The translations under genes and the position numbers were made by a program. A stretch of 64,000 nt of DNA from an uncultured Sutterella sp. (GTDB lineage: Bacteria; Pseudomonadota; Gammaproteobacteria; Burkholderiales; Burkholderiaceae_F): NCBI GenBank assembly GCA_944392755.1, contig CALXXT010000002.1, positions 1-64,000 of the forward strand, written 5' to 3'. Shown here piece by piece: positions 1 to 7,901 of this stretch (the first letter of the stretch is position 1; the number at the start of each line of letters is the position of its first letter). A model generated the notes under the pieces. That model had not been told where the DNA came from. It saw only the letters and a program-made list of their open reading frames with translations, and ran no database searches.

Positions 1-323
1 GTAATTTATTTGCTCGTCTCTCTGAGATCCAAAAGCTTGACTTCGAACTTCACGGAAAAAGCAACCCGTACTATCAACCTGCCATTCGTATTTCAATCGT
101 GACGTCTCGTGGAACACCGAGCGAAGAGCGATTGATTACTACGCTGAAAAGTCTCGGTATGAGTGCCGCAGAGCTGTTCTTACTGGATGGACTGGATAAG
201 GCTCCCATCTTAGAAGCTCTACAGCCACACATTTTCTTCGACGATCAAATCAAGCATTTGACGTCTACCCAGATACACATTCCAAGCGTTCTGGTGCCAT
301 TCGGGATCCACAATCAAGATTGA
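1..323 (+). CDS. 5'-nucleotidase (PF06189-type), C-terminal part
   Basis: The reading frame is open from the left edge (first whole codon at base 3) to the TGA at 321-323, about 106 codons, so this is the 3' end of a gene that starts outside the window. The visible part carries the end of the bacterial cytosolic 5'-nucleotidase family. It contains SRGTPSEERLITTL, then LFLLDGLDK, then IFFDDQIKH and a closing VPFGI. These match the C-terminal HAD-like portion of PF06189 proteins, which dephosphorylate nucleoside monophosphates. The GTG at 99 is internal and not the true start. No terminator is obvious directly after the stop; the next 343 bases are AT-rich and hold DnaA-box-like sites. Function is by family resemblance; the catalytic N-terminus is not visible. 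Confidence 0.8.
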   Translation, partial: NLFARLSEIQKLDFELHGKSNPYYQPAIRISIVTSRGTPSEERLITTLKSLGMSAAELFLLDGLDKAPILEALQPHIFFDDQIKHLTSTQIHIPSVLVPFGIHNQD

Positions 324-499
324 CAGTTAACTTGTTGATACCCATAGGAATAAAAATCCAATAAAGAGATCTCATCTAGCTTGATGTGTACTTTCTTTAC
401 TTATTTTTTATAGTAGTTAGTCGTTAGTAGAGAACAAGATTTTTGTTGAGAAGCCCCCGAACCTGTTCAGATTTCTGGAATTTACTCTGTGGATTGATT

Positions 500-508
500 T
501 GTGGATAA
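500..508 (-). promoter_or_regulatory. DnaA box (exact consensus)
   Basis: TGTGGATAA is the exact reverse complement of the strong DnaA box TTATCCACA. A weaker half-matching site lies 12 bases to its left at 488-496, in the same orientation. Confidence 0.6.
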
Positions 509-581
509 GGTGAGGGGGAGTTGTTGGGATTGTGAATATAGAATGTGAACTACAAGGATGCACACAAAAACTCCATCAAAC

Positions 582-590
582 TTATCCACA
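582..590 (+). promoter_or_regulatory. DnaA box (exact consensus)
   Basis: TTATCCACA is an exact DnaA box, facing the box at 500-508. One-mismatch sites at 531-539 and 651-659 flank it. Confidence 0.6.
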
Positions 591-666
591 AAACAGAAAT
601 GATGAGTGCGAGTTGTTGTGGTCTACTTATCAATAAAATTGAATCAAAATTTATTCACTTACACTT

Positions 667-1311
667 ATGCGATTTAGTCTTTTGCTTCGTACTGGCTGTT
701 TAGGGGTGATAGCTTGCACCATGACTGGGTGTATCGCCCCGCTAGTGGTGGGAGGGGCCGCCATCACTACCGCAACGGTAGTGACGGATCGACGCTCTCC
801 CGGTTCGATCGTTTCTGATGAGGTGCTGGAGAAGCGAGTTTCTTATGAAATAGCGAAATCCTTGGGAGAAGTGGATTCGCACATAACGGTGACTTCTTAT
901 TCTGGCCGTGTGCTTTTAACCGGTGAGGTACCGAATGCGCAAATTCAGGCTCGAGTGCGCCAGGTGGCTGCTGGTAGCCTGGATGTCGTCGCTGTTGTGG
1001 ATGAGCTAGCTGTGATGCCTGTTTCATCCATGTCGTCGCGGCTTTCTGATTCTCTTTTGGCAACGAAAGTCCGCACGGCTTTGATTGGAAATGGGAAGGT
1101 TTCCCTGAATCAGATGAAGGTTGTGTCCGAACGAGGCATCGTGTACCTCATGGGCATCGTTACAAAAGATGAGTCACAGGAGGCAGTTCGGACTGTTGTT
1201 GGTGTTCCTGGCGTCCAGAAAGTTGTGTCGTGCTTCGAAGTGGAGTCTGCAGCAGAAATTGCCGAGAGAATGAAAGATATCCGGCCTGTTGGACAATCTG
1301 AGGTCAGGTGA
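667..1311 (+). CDS. dolP: BON-domain lipoprotein, DolP/YraP-like
   Basis: A 214-residue secreted protein with two BON domains. An N-terminal hydrophobic stretch leads to a lipobox-like TGC with Cys22, so it is probably lipidated and sent to the outer membrane. After the Cys a Gly/Ala/Val-rich segment and VVTDRRSPGSIVSDE precede BON 1 (about residues 55-120, with VTSYSGRVLLTGEVP). BON 2 follows (about 125-200, with VVSERGIVYLMGIVT). This order and both signature strands match E. coli DolP, which binds anionic phospholipid at division sites and supports outer-membrane integrity and amidase activation. In many proteobacteria dolP sits with lpoA, yraN and diaA. Here it stands alone, and an lpoA-like gene is about 57 kb away. 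A hairpin with 8-bp arms follows the stop. Confidence 0.85.
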   Translation: MRFSLLLRTGCLGVIACTMTGCIAPLVVGGAAITTATVVTDRRSPGSIVSDEVLEKRVSYEIAKSLGEVDSHITVTSYSGRVLLTGEVPNAQIQARVRQVAAGSLDVVAVVDELAVMPVSSMSSRLSDSLLATKVRTALIGNGKVSLNQMKVVSERGIVYLMGIVTKDESQEAVRTVVGVPGVQKVVSCFEVESAAEIAERMKDIRPVGQSEVR

Positions 1312-1353
1312 TGAATTGCCTCCAATGTGCATGCCCAAGGACTGATTGAGTTT

Positions 1354-1388
1354 GGAGTCGGTATGACAATAATTCATCATCCGACTCC
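1354..1388. terminator. Hairpin between convergent dolP-like gene and menA
   Basis: GGAGTCGG at 1354-1361 pairs with CCGACTCC at 1381-1388; the plus-strand continuation is CATTTTCC. It sits between two converging genes, so it may stop transcription from both sides. The U-tract is short. Confidence 0.45.
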
Positions 1389-1399
1389 CATTTTCCGTC

Positions 1400-2323
1400 T
1401 CATAAAATGCACGAAAGCAGGGATGCTGCACTGAAAATTAAGCAGTACTCAAGTTCTAGCACAACACATTGGAACATCACGGGACTCAGCATCTTGGGTG
1501 GTGTGCTCTGTAGGGCTCTCGCAATTTTCAATGCTTTTGGGGCAGTTGCGCCCAGCAATAAAAACCACCAACCGTCAAGTGCAATGGCAAGCGCTATAGC
1601 TCCAATAAAAGGAAATGTTAGGAGCGTTCGGATCAAAATATAGAAAGTACAGGGCGAAAGTAGGACAGCAAGCGTTTGTCGGTTGACGCTGGCGTCGTGT
1701 TCTCGATCCCTGAAATTATTGACTGCCAGTACCGATGCGGCTAGGCAACCTAGGGACGTTCCCAAAATCCAAGCCGATGTGGAGAAGCTATGCGTCTGGA
1801 GATAATAGGTGCCGAGCGTGGCGATGAGGCCGAAGAAAATCAGCACGGCAAATTCTCCAAATGGAGTGTAGGCAATAGGTTTGGGACCGCCCATGTAACA
1901 ATAGGCTGCCACGATGGAAGAAATGCCGATGGCTGCGTATGCGTAACCGCCGTAGATAATGAGCGGAACTGTATTGAAGAGAGCTAGAGCCACGGCAACT
2001 AGTAGTCCCAACCTAGCTTCCCGCATGCTCAGCCACCCGTTGGCGGTTGCTCTTGGAAGTCCGCTTCTGTTGCCAATTTCGGCCTTACGATCCGTATATC
2101 CGATGTCATTCTGCATGTTGGTGATTGTTTGCATGAGAATGGCAAGCGTCAATGTCAGGAGAAAGACCGTCGCGTCAAATTGATGACTTTCCGCATAAGC
2201 TAAGCTGGTAGCGGCAACGACTGGAGCACAGGCTACGCCCAAGGTTTTTGGGCGAATCAAAGCCATCCATGCGGCAAATGCTCCAGGTTTGATTGACTGA
2301 GTTGCGGTACTTCGTTCTTTCAT
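1400..2323 (-). CDS. menA: 1,4-dihydroxy-2-naphthoate polyprenyltransferase
   Basis: A 307-residue polytopic membrane protein of the UbiA prenyltransferase superfamily. The first Asp-rich motif is at about residues 69-80 (NMQNDIGYTDRK). The MenA-typical YCYMGGPKPIAYTPFGE stretch is at about 141-157. The second Asp-rich motif is at about 202-210 (NNFRDREHD). These are the residues that bind Mg2+ and prenyl diphosphate. MenA joins the isoprenoid tail to DHNA, giving demethylmenaquinone in the cytoplasmic membrane. Its presence means the cell makes menaquinone, fitting the anaerobic respiratory genes further right. The gene overlaps ybeD by 4 bases (ybeD stop at 2320) and appears to be last of a dacA-like/ybeD/menA minus-strand run. 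In most betaproteobacteria ybeD is followed by lipB-lipA instead. Confidence 0.92.
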   Translation of the reverse strand: MKERSTATQSIKPGAFAAWMALIRPKTLGVACAPVVAATSLAYAESHQFDATVFLLTLTLAILMQTITNMQNDIGYTDRKAEIGNRSGLPRATANGWLSMREARLGLLVAVALALFNTVPLIIYGGYAYAAIGISSIVAAYCYMGGPKPIAYTPFGEFAVLIFFGLIATLGTYYLQTHSFSTSAWILGTSLGCLAASVLAVNNFRDREHDASVNRQTLAVLLSPCTFYILIRTLLTFPFIGAIALAIALDGWWFLLLGATAPKALKIARALQSTPPKMLSPVMFQCVVLELEYCLIFSAASLLSCIL

Positions 2324-2565
2324 AGCACGAATTGAACATCAGGAATGGATGTGTACGCTCGGTATAGATCGTCCAATTCTTCTTGATTTTTAAATAAAAT
2401 TGTTACGGTAACCGAGATATACCTTCCATTCTTGGACAGTCGAACCGTATTCGTGTCGAGGACAAAGTCTGGAAATCGATCTACAGTTGCTTTGTTGATA
2501 ATCTCAATAAAAGTTGGAATGTTATTTCCGATAATTTTAATTGGGTGCTTGACTGGGAAATCCAT
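2320..2565 (-). CDS. ybeD: DUF493 family protein YbeD
   Basis: An 81-residue DUF493 (YbeD) protein. It begins MDFPVKHPIKIIGNN, has a central SKNGRYISVTVTI strand, and ends with the family-typical LYRAYTSIPDVQFVL. It is a small ferredoxin-like-fold cytosolic protein of unclear role, usually encoded between dacA and lipB. The dacA link is kept here: its start overlaps the 3' end of the PBP5-like gene by 29 bases, which suggests translational coupling. The lipB link is not kept, since menA follows. Confidence 0.88.
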   Translation of the reverse strand: MDFPVKHPIKIIGNNIPTFIEIINKATVDRFPDFVLDTNTVRLSKNGRYISVTVTILFKNQEELDDLYRAYTSIPDVQFVL

Positions 2566-3499
2566 ATTTCAGTTCCTCGATTTGATTTTTATTTTGAGAG
2601 GCCAGGTACAAGGAGCCGATTGCTCTTTGGATGAAGTTCCCTCTTCTGACATCTTCGCCAGCAAACAAGTCGAAAGTTTTCACTGGCGTCCGGTTTATTA
2701 AAACGCTGGCCGTTCCTAGAAGAGTCCCTTTTTTGATTGGGGCTATGATCGGAGACTTCATTCTCATGGAAATGCTAGCTTGCAATCGGCGTGGCTGATC
2801 AGTATTCCGGATGCTGACGTAGACGTCCTGATCGGGAACTAAGGGTAAAGATGAGTATTCGCCCTTATAGATTCGAGTGGAGTGTATTACTTCTCCTCGC
2901 TTGAAAAGCTTAATTGTCTTGTAGTCACGATAACCAACAGTGAAAAGCATCCTGATCTGTTCGTTGAGGTCTATTTCATTCGTCGCATGATTCACAATAG
3001 CTAGGAGCATGCGTCGATCTTTTTGCGTTCGGTATTCGCTTACGGCTACTCCACTCAGCCCCATCCCGTCCGAGTAAATGGCCATTCGCTGCGTTTCTGC
3101 CAGAGGGGGTCCTTGTTCTGACGGATTAGGGATGATTGCTTCAACCGGTTGATTCTGAAAGATATGTGCAATATCTTCCGCGCTTGATTGAATTTCGAAC
3201 GTGCCGTTCTTCGCTAATAGTTTGGTATCGTTCAATCCTCGTTCTGCAAGCATGGCATTGAATTCATCCTGGTGCTTCGAGCAGTTTTGAAGAATGGTTT
3301 GGTGCGTTAAATCCTCCGATGCCTTGTTGTTCAGTAGTGCCCATAGGCGAGGAGCGGCAAAATTGATTTCCATCAGCGTTTTCTCTCCAGGCGCTACCAG
3401 CGCCATGCCGCTGATCAAATCGATCAACATCGATTCGGCTTTGGTGAAACTCGGAGCAAGAAGGGCGCAAAAAACAACGGCGGTCAGAATGCGATGCAT
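2537..3499 (-). CDS. PBP5/DacA-like protein lacking catalytic motifs
   Basis: Counted from the ATG at 3499 this encodes 320 residues with a clear signal peptide ending FTKA-ES. An in-frame ATG at 3520 adds seven residues and is less convincing. The C-terminal third (roughly 215-300) is a recognisable PBP5 C-terminal domain: LPLVPDQDVYVSIRN, then SPIIAPIKKGTLLGTA and FDLFAGEDVRRGNF. The N-terminal part aligns with the peptidase domain (ESMLIDLISGMALV corresponds to ESYILIDYNSGKVL in E. coli PBP5) but is about 80 residues short. The SxxK motif is replaced by NFAAPRL, the SxN region is deleted, and the KTG position reads GLSG. It therefore cannot be an acyl-serine DD-carboxypeptidase. It keeps the dacA-ybeD gene order, so it is probably a decayed or repurposed dacA with a structural or peptidoglycan-binding role. 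The frame is intact with no stop codons, which argues against a recent pseudogene. Confidence 0.8.
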   Translation of the reverse strand: MHRILTAVVFCALLAPSFTKAESMLIDLISGMALVAPGEKTLMEINFAAPRLWALLNNKASEDLTHQTILQNCSKHQDEFNAMLAERGLNDTKLLAKNGTFEIQSSAEDIAHIFQNQPVEAIIPNPSEQGPPLAETQRMAIYSDGMGLSGVAVSEYRTQKDRRMLLAIVNHATNEIDLNEQIRMLFTVGYRDYKTIKLFKRGEVIHSTRIYKGEYSSLPLVPDQDVYVSIRNTDQPRRLQASISMRMKSPIIAPIKKGTLLGTASVLINRTPVKTFDLFAGEDVRRGNFIQRAIGSLYLASQNKNQIEELKYGFPSQAPN

Positions 3500-3530
3500 G
3501 CAACGACAAGGGACTGGCATGAGAACTTAG

Positions 3531-4388
3531 ATGTTGGATGCAATATCGATGTCAGAAGGACATATTGTAGAAAATCCTGTTTGGGCTCTAAAAACAGCAG
3601 CATTTTTACAGGCACAATTCGGCGCTCGTGCAGATGTCTTCACAGAGGTTGGTTCTACGAGCGACTATCTTCGCGACTTGATCAGGACCGGCGATTCGTC
3701 CTTCGAGTCTCTTCTTTTTTGTGCGGCAGGTGTACAAACCTCCGGTCGTGGAACGCATGGTCGAACCTGGCGTTCTGCGGATAATTCCTGTCTTTTTTCG
3801 TTCGCACAGAGGGTTTCTCCATCACTGGTGCAGCATCATCCAGGATTAATTCCTCTTGGAGTAGGCTGTTGTGCCGCTGAAGCTTTGCGGCGTTGTTCGG
3901 TTCCTGTGGGAATTAAATGGCCTAACGATTTATGGCTTTATGGAGGCAAAGTTGGAGGAATTCTTTGCGAGGTTGTTAGGGACTCTACCGGAGCGATCTG
4001 GGTGAGTATAGGAGTCGGACTTAATGTAGCGGGAGTACGCGTGGGGCAAACCGACAGAGGGTGGCCTGTTCGTTCAATAGCCGAAGGCAAAATAATTGCT
4101 CATTGCGAGACTCCGGACTTCAAGTCTGCATGCGCGAATGAAATAATATCGGCAACCTTTCAGTGGCTTTCCAATGCACCTCTAGAAATTGAGCGTTTAC
4201 CATCTCAATGGATGGAGCTTGATGAATTTTTTGGGAAAAAAGTGATTTGGAAGACCAAAGGGGAGCTTTGTTTCGGCATTGACTGCGGCATCAATACGAT
4301 GGGAGCTTTATTGGTGCGCAAGCTCAATGGCATGTGGGTGACGCTATCGACAGATTCCGCATCCCTTCTTCCGCTTTCGACGCCATGA
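3531..4388 (+). CDS. birA: Biotin-[acetyl-CoA-carboxylase] ligase
   Basis: A 285-residue class I (no DNA-binding domain) biotin protein ligase. Visible motifs are GSTSDYL near residue 43, the biotinyl-AMP loop GRGTHGRTW (about 73-81), KWPNDLW (about 127-133), KVGGILCE, and SIGVGLNV. It activates biotin with ATP and attaches it to the biotin carrier subunit of acetyl-CoA carboxylase. No N-terminal helix-turn-helix is present, so it should not act as a biotin-operon repressor. The ATG at 3531 lies 32 bases from the divergent PBP5-like start at 3499; an ATG at 3549 (MSEG) is an alternative. It is translationally coupled to coaX by an ATGA overlap at 4385-4388. Confidence 0.92.
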   Translation: MLDAISMSEGHIVENPVWALKTAAFLQAQFGARADVFTEVGSTSDYLRDLIRTGDSSFESLLFCAAGVQTSGRGTHGRTWRSADNSCLFSFAQRVSPSLVQHHPGLIPLGVGCCAAEALRRCSVPVGIKWPNDLWLYGGKVGGILCEVVRDSTGAIWVSIGVGLNVAGVRVGQTDRGWPVRSIAEGKIIAHCETPDFKSACANEIISATFQWLSNAPLEIERLPSQWMELDEFFGKKVIWKTKGELCFGIDCGINTMGALLVRKLNGMWVTLSTDSASLLPLSTP

Positions 4389-5170
4389 ATGTTCTGTTGA
4401 TCGATCTCGGCAATACTGCTCTTAAGTGGTGTCTTCCTGGAGATGAAGATACTCCACATACCGTTGTCCATCGCGATCGAAAAGGTTTTTTGTCTACTCT
4501 CTACAAAGACTGGCTGACGGTGAAACCCGATTTTGCCCTTGGGTGCTATGTGACTGCACCGGATTTAGCCCTAAGCGCAACCAATTTCTTTAATGACCAT
4601 GGGGTGCGTTGGCGTTGGGTCCGCTCGCAGGAGCGATTTGAAGCTGCAGACTATGCTTTGTTGAACTGTTATGAGCAATCGAGTCAGTTAGGTTCGGATC
4701 GCTGGCATGCAATGATCGGTGCAGTTGATGCTTATCGAGGACAATCGTTGCTTGTCGTGCAAATGGGGACAGCTACAACCGTGGACTCTGTACTTTACGA
4801 GGACCATAACGTCTATCGTTTTATTGGCGGAAGAATCGCTCCGGGGCCAACCTTGATGGGACAGTCTTTAGTACATGGTATCCAAAGCCTCCATGGAGCT
4901 TTGGGGGCGTACGCGAGTCAGCCGACCAAAACGATGGACGCAATCTCCACTGGCATTGTGGATGCACAAGTTGGATTGGTGGTGCAAGCGTATTTGCAGT
5001 TGCGGCAGATCTCGAAAAAACAAGTCTTGGTTGTTTTGGCCGGCGGTGCGGCTCGGGTGATTTACCCGTATTTGCAGACCGCCGTGCCTAAGCTCGTTGT
5101 GCGGCACAACTTGGTTCTTCGAGGATTGTCGGCTTTGGTAGCAACCGAAGAATTCAAGGGGTGGAGTTAA
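4385..5170 (+). CDS. coaX: Type III pantothenate kinase
   Basis: Starting at the ATG inside the birA stop (4385), this gives 261 residues that open with MNVLLIDLGNTALKW, the ASKHA phosphate-binding motif of CoaX. Other family motifs are GSDRWHAMIGA (about 101), VVQMGTATTVDSV (about 124) and GGRIAPGPTLMGQSL (about 147). It phosphorylates pantothenate in the first step of coenzyme A synthesis, using a monovalent cation and not being feedback-inhibited by CoA. The birA-coaX pair is widespread in betaproteobacteria; in Bordetella the same protein was first named Baf. An upstream in-frame start at 4334 is rejected because it lies inside birA and precedes the conserved N-terminus. The 3' end overlaps the convergent HIT gene by 4 bases. 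Confidence 0.93.
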   Translation: MNVLLIDLGNTALKWCLPGDEDTPHTVVHRDRKGFLSTLYKDWLTVKPDFALGCYVTAPDLALSATNFFNDHGVRWRWVRSQERFEAADYALLNCYEQSSQLGSDRWHAMIGAVDAYRGQSLLVVQMGTATTVDSVLYEDHNVYRFIGGRIAPGPTLMGQSLVHGIQSLHGALGAYASQPTKTMDAISTGIVDAQVGLVVQAYLQLRQISKKQVLVVLAGGAARVIYPYLQTAVPKLVVRHNLVLRGLSALVATEEFKGWS

Positions 5171-5604
5171 TCATGTTGTTTGGATGCCAGAGTTAAAGCC
5201 GTCTTCAAGTGTGGCAAAAGATTTACCGTTTTCGTTCTTCTCATTTGAGTTTCTATTGGCAGCTCATCTTTTTGAGGCTGTCCCCAAGGGCATTCTGGAA
5301 AATATCGGTCGTTATGCCAACGGGCAATGACATGCCAATGTAGGTGAGGCGTCATATTGCCAAATTGTGCATAGTTGACTTTGTCTGGATTTAGCTCGCT
5401 TATGAGGGTACGCTCGATTGCATCGAGTAGAGCATGGAGTTCCCTACGCTCCATCTGTGAAAGTTCGCTCATTTCCTTCACATGTCTGCAGGAGATGAGT
5501 CGGATGAAGCAAGGAAAGTCCGCTGATCCTGAATCGATCGCAAAAAAGTGGTCTCCGCGCCAAAACTCTTTTGGGTGGTGTATGGTGCAAAATTCACACT
5601 TCAT
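5167..5604 (-). CDS. HIT family nucleotide-binding hydrolase
   Basis: A 145-residue histidine triad protein. The defining motif HLHWHVIAR lies at about residues 87-95 and provides the nucleophilic His. The N-terminus has CEFC (residues 3-6) and the middle has the family-typical RHVKEMSELSQMERREL. HIT proteins of this size usually hydrolyse dinucleotide polyphosphates or AMP derivatives; the exact substrate cannot be read from sequence. The start overlaps the end of the upstream M20 peptidase gene by 11 bases, so the two are probably co-translated as the last genes of the rlpA end of the cell-wall cluster. Confidence 0.85.
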   Translation of the reverse strand: MKCEFCTIHHPKEFWRGDHFFAIDSGSADFPCFIRLISCRHVKEMSELSQMERRELHALLDAIERTLISELNPDKVNYAQFGNMTPHLHWHVIARWHNDRYFPECPWGQPQKDELPIETQMRRTKTVNLLPHLKTALTLASKQHD

Positions 5605-7012
5605 ATCGGTCTCCGGGAAAAGCTTTGAAAATTCTGGCCAGAAATTGAGTCAATTGAACGGTATATGCCAAGTCAAGTGACTCATCTGGACCATGTGCAT
5701 TTTCCTGATCGCCAAGAACACCGGTGGCAACGAATGGAGTCCCAGGATATTGTTGCTTCAATAGAGGAAGGATCCCGATGCTTCCCCCTTCATAGCAGTG
5801 TCCAACAGGTTGGCCGAAAATTTCGCGGCACGCGGTTTCACATTCATGCTTAAGTGAAGCTGGTAGTTCTGGCGTGACAAATCCTTCTTCGAAGAAGAGA
5901 TCTGAAATACTGACTTCTGCTCCAAAGGGCGGACGATCCAATAGAGCGCTTTTTAATTTTCTTACCGCGGAATGAATGTCTGCTGTAGGGGGAACGCGGA
6001 TGGAAATCGTAATGGTCGTAGAGGGACGAACAACCGCACTCGCCTGTTGAGGTGAGGGAAGGCCAGCGGAGCCAATAATAGACAGTGACGGAGACCAAGC
6101 AGCTTCAAAGTATCGGTCTTTAGGCTCTGAGAAGCGAGGGGTAAGCGTTGGAGATGTTGGAAGCGAGTTCGTGTTGGAATGATAAGAGGCTAGATCCTCA
6201 CGGATGCGCTGCTTTTGCTCTTCTGAAATGCGGGGATAGAATTCCTTGATCTTCAATTCCCCAGTCATCGGGTCTTGGATGCGGTCGAGCAGAATCCGAA
6301 TGACATCGAAGGAATCAGGGACAATTTTGCTGGCGGTTCCAGAGTGAACGGGGGTCGATAAAACTTTTGCGCAAAGATTGAACTTTACGATTCCTCGAAG
6401 CGACTTGGTAAGCCAAATCCGCTCCTTATCGATTGCAGATAAGTCAAGAATCGTCAACAGCGATAGGGACGGCAGAGTGGAATGGAGCTTCTTCAAATAG
6501 CTTGGGAGATCGCGTGAGCCGGATTCTTCATCCGTTTCAATTACGCCGATAATTCTCGGATGCGCAACGCCACATCTTTCAAGAGCCGCTACTGCGGTTA
6601 AAGCAGCAAAGAAACTGTAGCCATCGTCCGCAGCACCTCTTCCATAAAGTCTGCCGTTTTTTTCTTTTGGGACCCACGGCGATAATCCGGCACTCCAAGA
6701 AACTGTGATCGGTTGCTTGTCGAAGTGACCGTAAAACATGATGGGATCAATGGATGAGGAGGTCGTTGCTGGGATATCGGCCAGTAAGATTGGTGTTTTC
6801 TCCTGATCCTCCAGAATCCTGAATGTTCCATGAGGAAATAAGGATTCTGCCCAACACTTTCCGGTGTTTAGGGCTTCTAGAAGTTTTCCGGTCCTCTTCC
6901 ATTCCGGGTCGAAGTTGCGACTGATGGCAGGTACGGAAATAAATTTCTTCAATCCAGAAAGCGTCTCACCTATCCAGAGTTCGCGGATCAGTTCATCCAA
7001 ATTCGTATTCAC
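5594..7012 (-). CDS. M20 family metallopeptidase (dipeptidase-like)
   Basis: An M20/ArgE/CNDP-type zinc peptidase of 472 residues when read from GTG at 7012. The GTG is preferred because GAGGAAAA lies just ahead of it and it falls after the rlpA stop; an ATG at 7060 would add 16 residues and run into rlpA. Metal ligands are visible: MFYGHFDKQP, RGAADDGYS, the Glu pair in ETDEESGS, and a late His in ENAHGPDE. A lid/dimerisation insert lies between. Relatives cleave dipeptides or N-acyl amino acids in the cytosol. Position after rlpA and before a HIT gene suggests co-transcription with wall genes, but a role in muropeptide processing is only inference. Confidence 0.85.
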   Translation of the reverse strand: MNTNLDELIRELWIGETLSGLKKFISVPAISRNFDPEWKRTGKLLEALNTGKCWAESLFPHGTFRILEDQEKTPILLADIPATTSSSIDPIMFYGHFDKQPITVSWSAGLSPWVPKEKNGRLYGRGAADDGYSFFAALTAVAALERCGVAHPRIIGVIETDEESGSRDLPSYLKKLHSTLPSLSLLTILDLSAIDKERIWLTKSLRGIVKFNLCAKVLSTPVHSGTASKIVPDSFDVIRILLDRIQDPMTGELKIKEFYPRISEEQKQRIREDLASYHSNTNSLPTSPTLTPRFSEPKDRYFEAAWSPSLSIIGSAGLPSPQQASAVVRPSTTITISIRVPPTADIHSAVRKLKSALLDRPPFGAEVSISDLFFEEGFVTPELPASLKHECETACREIFGQPVGHCYEGGSIGILPLLKQQYPGTPFVATGVLGDQENAHGPDESLDLAYTVQLTQFLARIFKAFPGDRYEV

Positions 7013-7032
7013 GATTTTTCCTCGTATTTCAT

Positions 7033-7890
7033 TTATCTCTGAACAGCGAATGCGTTGCACCCTAGTACATTTTTGACGTTTTGCGCTGAGAGTCGAGCGC
7101 TTTCAAGTGAAAGCCCTTGCTGAACCACAACACGGTATCGCGAACCTTCACGGATGATTCGGATATAAGACGGCTGTCCCGCGGATGACAAAACAGCTTC
7201 TGCATGAGAGGCGAATTGTTGAGCATTGCTGAGAGATGAGAAGGCGCCGATCTGCACCCCCCACCCCTGTGCAGGTTCAGCTAAATAGGCTGTGCTAGAG
7301 GGGGTGTCGTTATTTTTATCGAGTGAGATTTGCAGGGACGTACTTTGAGTGGTTCCCGTGCGAATGTCGTTGTGCGTGAGTCGAACTACTTCAACTTTTG
7401 CAGTTCCTTTGGTGTCGTATCCCAAATACTTAGCCGCGGCATACGATAGATCAATGATGCGGTTTTGCAGGAAGGGACCCCGGTCGTTAACTCGAACAAT
7501 AATCGAGCGTCCATTTTCTAAATTTGTTACTTTGGCATACGAAGGCAAAGGCATCGTTGGATGTGCTGCCGTCGCCTTGAACATGTCGTACACCTCTCCC
7601 GTTGATGTTTTGTTTCCGTGGAATTGTTTTCCGTACCACGAGGCGATGCCGATTTGCCGCAAAGGAAGATCGGAGTTCATCGGGACATACTGTTGCCCTA
7701 GCACCGTATACGGCCGATTGGCAGCTTTGGCGAAGGGCTCAACTTTAGGAACTGCCCCTGCAACATCTCCGTTTAAACTGCTCTGAAAAAATCCTGGAGG
7801 GCCGTCATTTTCATAGAAAGAATTGCTGGAGCAAGCTGATAAAAGCGCGGTTATGAGTGCCGCACCCAAAACAGCAAATTTCATTGTCAT
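7033..7890 (-). CDS. rlpA: Septal-ring lytic transglycosylase family lipoprotein RlpA
   Basis: A 285-residue outer-membrane lipoprotein precursor with lipobox LLSAC (Cys20). A double-psi beta-barrel domain follows (about residues 80-170, with GIASWYGKQFHGNKTSTGE, RVNDRGPF and DLSYAAAKYLG). A C-terminal SPOR domain (about 208-285, beginning GWGVQIGAFSSL) should bind denuded septal glycan. RlpA proteins localise to the division site, and in several species cleave naked glycan strands. The gene lies 11 bases after rodA, the usual mrdA-rodA-rlpA order, so it should be expressed with the elongation machinery. Confidence 0.93.
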   Translation of the reverse strand: MTMKFAVLGAALITALLSACSSNSFYENDGPPGFFQSSLNGDVAGAVPKVEPFAKAANRPYTVLGQQYVPMNSDLPLRQIGIASWYGKQFHGNKTSTGEVYDMFKATAAHPTMPLPSYAKVTNLENGRSIIVRVNDRGPFLQNRIIDLSYAAAKYLGYDTKGTAKVEVVRLTHNDIRTGTTQSTSLQISLDKNNDTPSSTAYLAEPAQGWGVQIGAFSSLSNAQQFASHAEAVLSSAGQPSYIRIIREGSRYRVVVQQGLSLESARLSAQNVKNVLGCNAFAVQR

Positions 7891-7901
7891 AAATACTCCG
7901 A

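Larger units (their letters stand above)
324..666. other. AT-rich gap with DnaA-box cluster (origin-like)
   Basis: This 343-base gap has no credible gene. It holds two exact DnaA boxes in opposite orientation, TGTGGATAA at 500-508 and TTATCCACA at 582-590. It also has one-mismatch boxes at 531-539 (TGTGAATAT) and 651-659 (TTATTCACT) and a weaker one at 488-496 (TGTGGATTG). Upstream, 411-430 reads TAGTAGTTAGTCGTTAGTAG, rich in the TAG triplets that form DnaA-trio elements at bacterial origins. It follows an AT-rich run at about 378-412 and precedes a short GC-rich patch at 452-458. The arrangement resembles oriC or another DnaA-binding locus. dnaA, dnaN, mnmG and parAB are not in view, and the genes to the right do not favour the plus strand, so function is an inference. 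The gap must also hold the promoter of the following lipoprotein gene. Confidence 0.5.
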
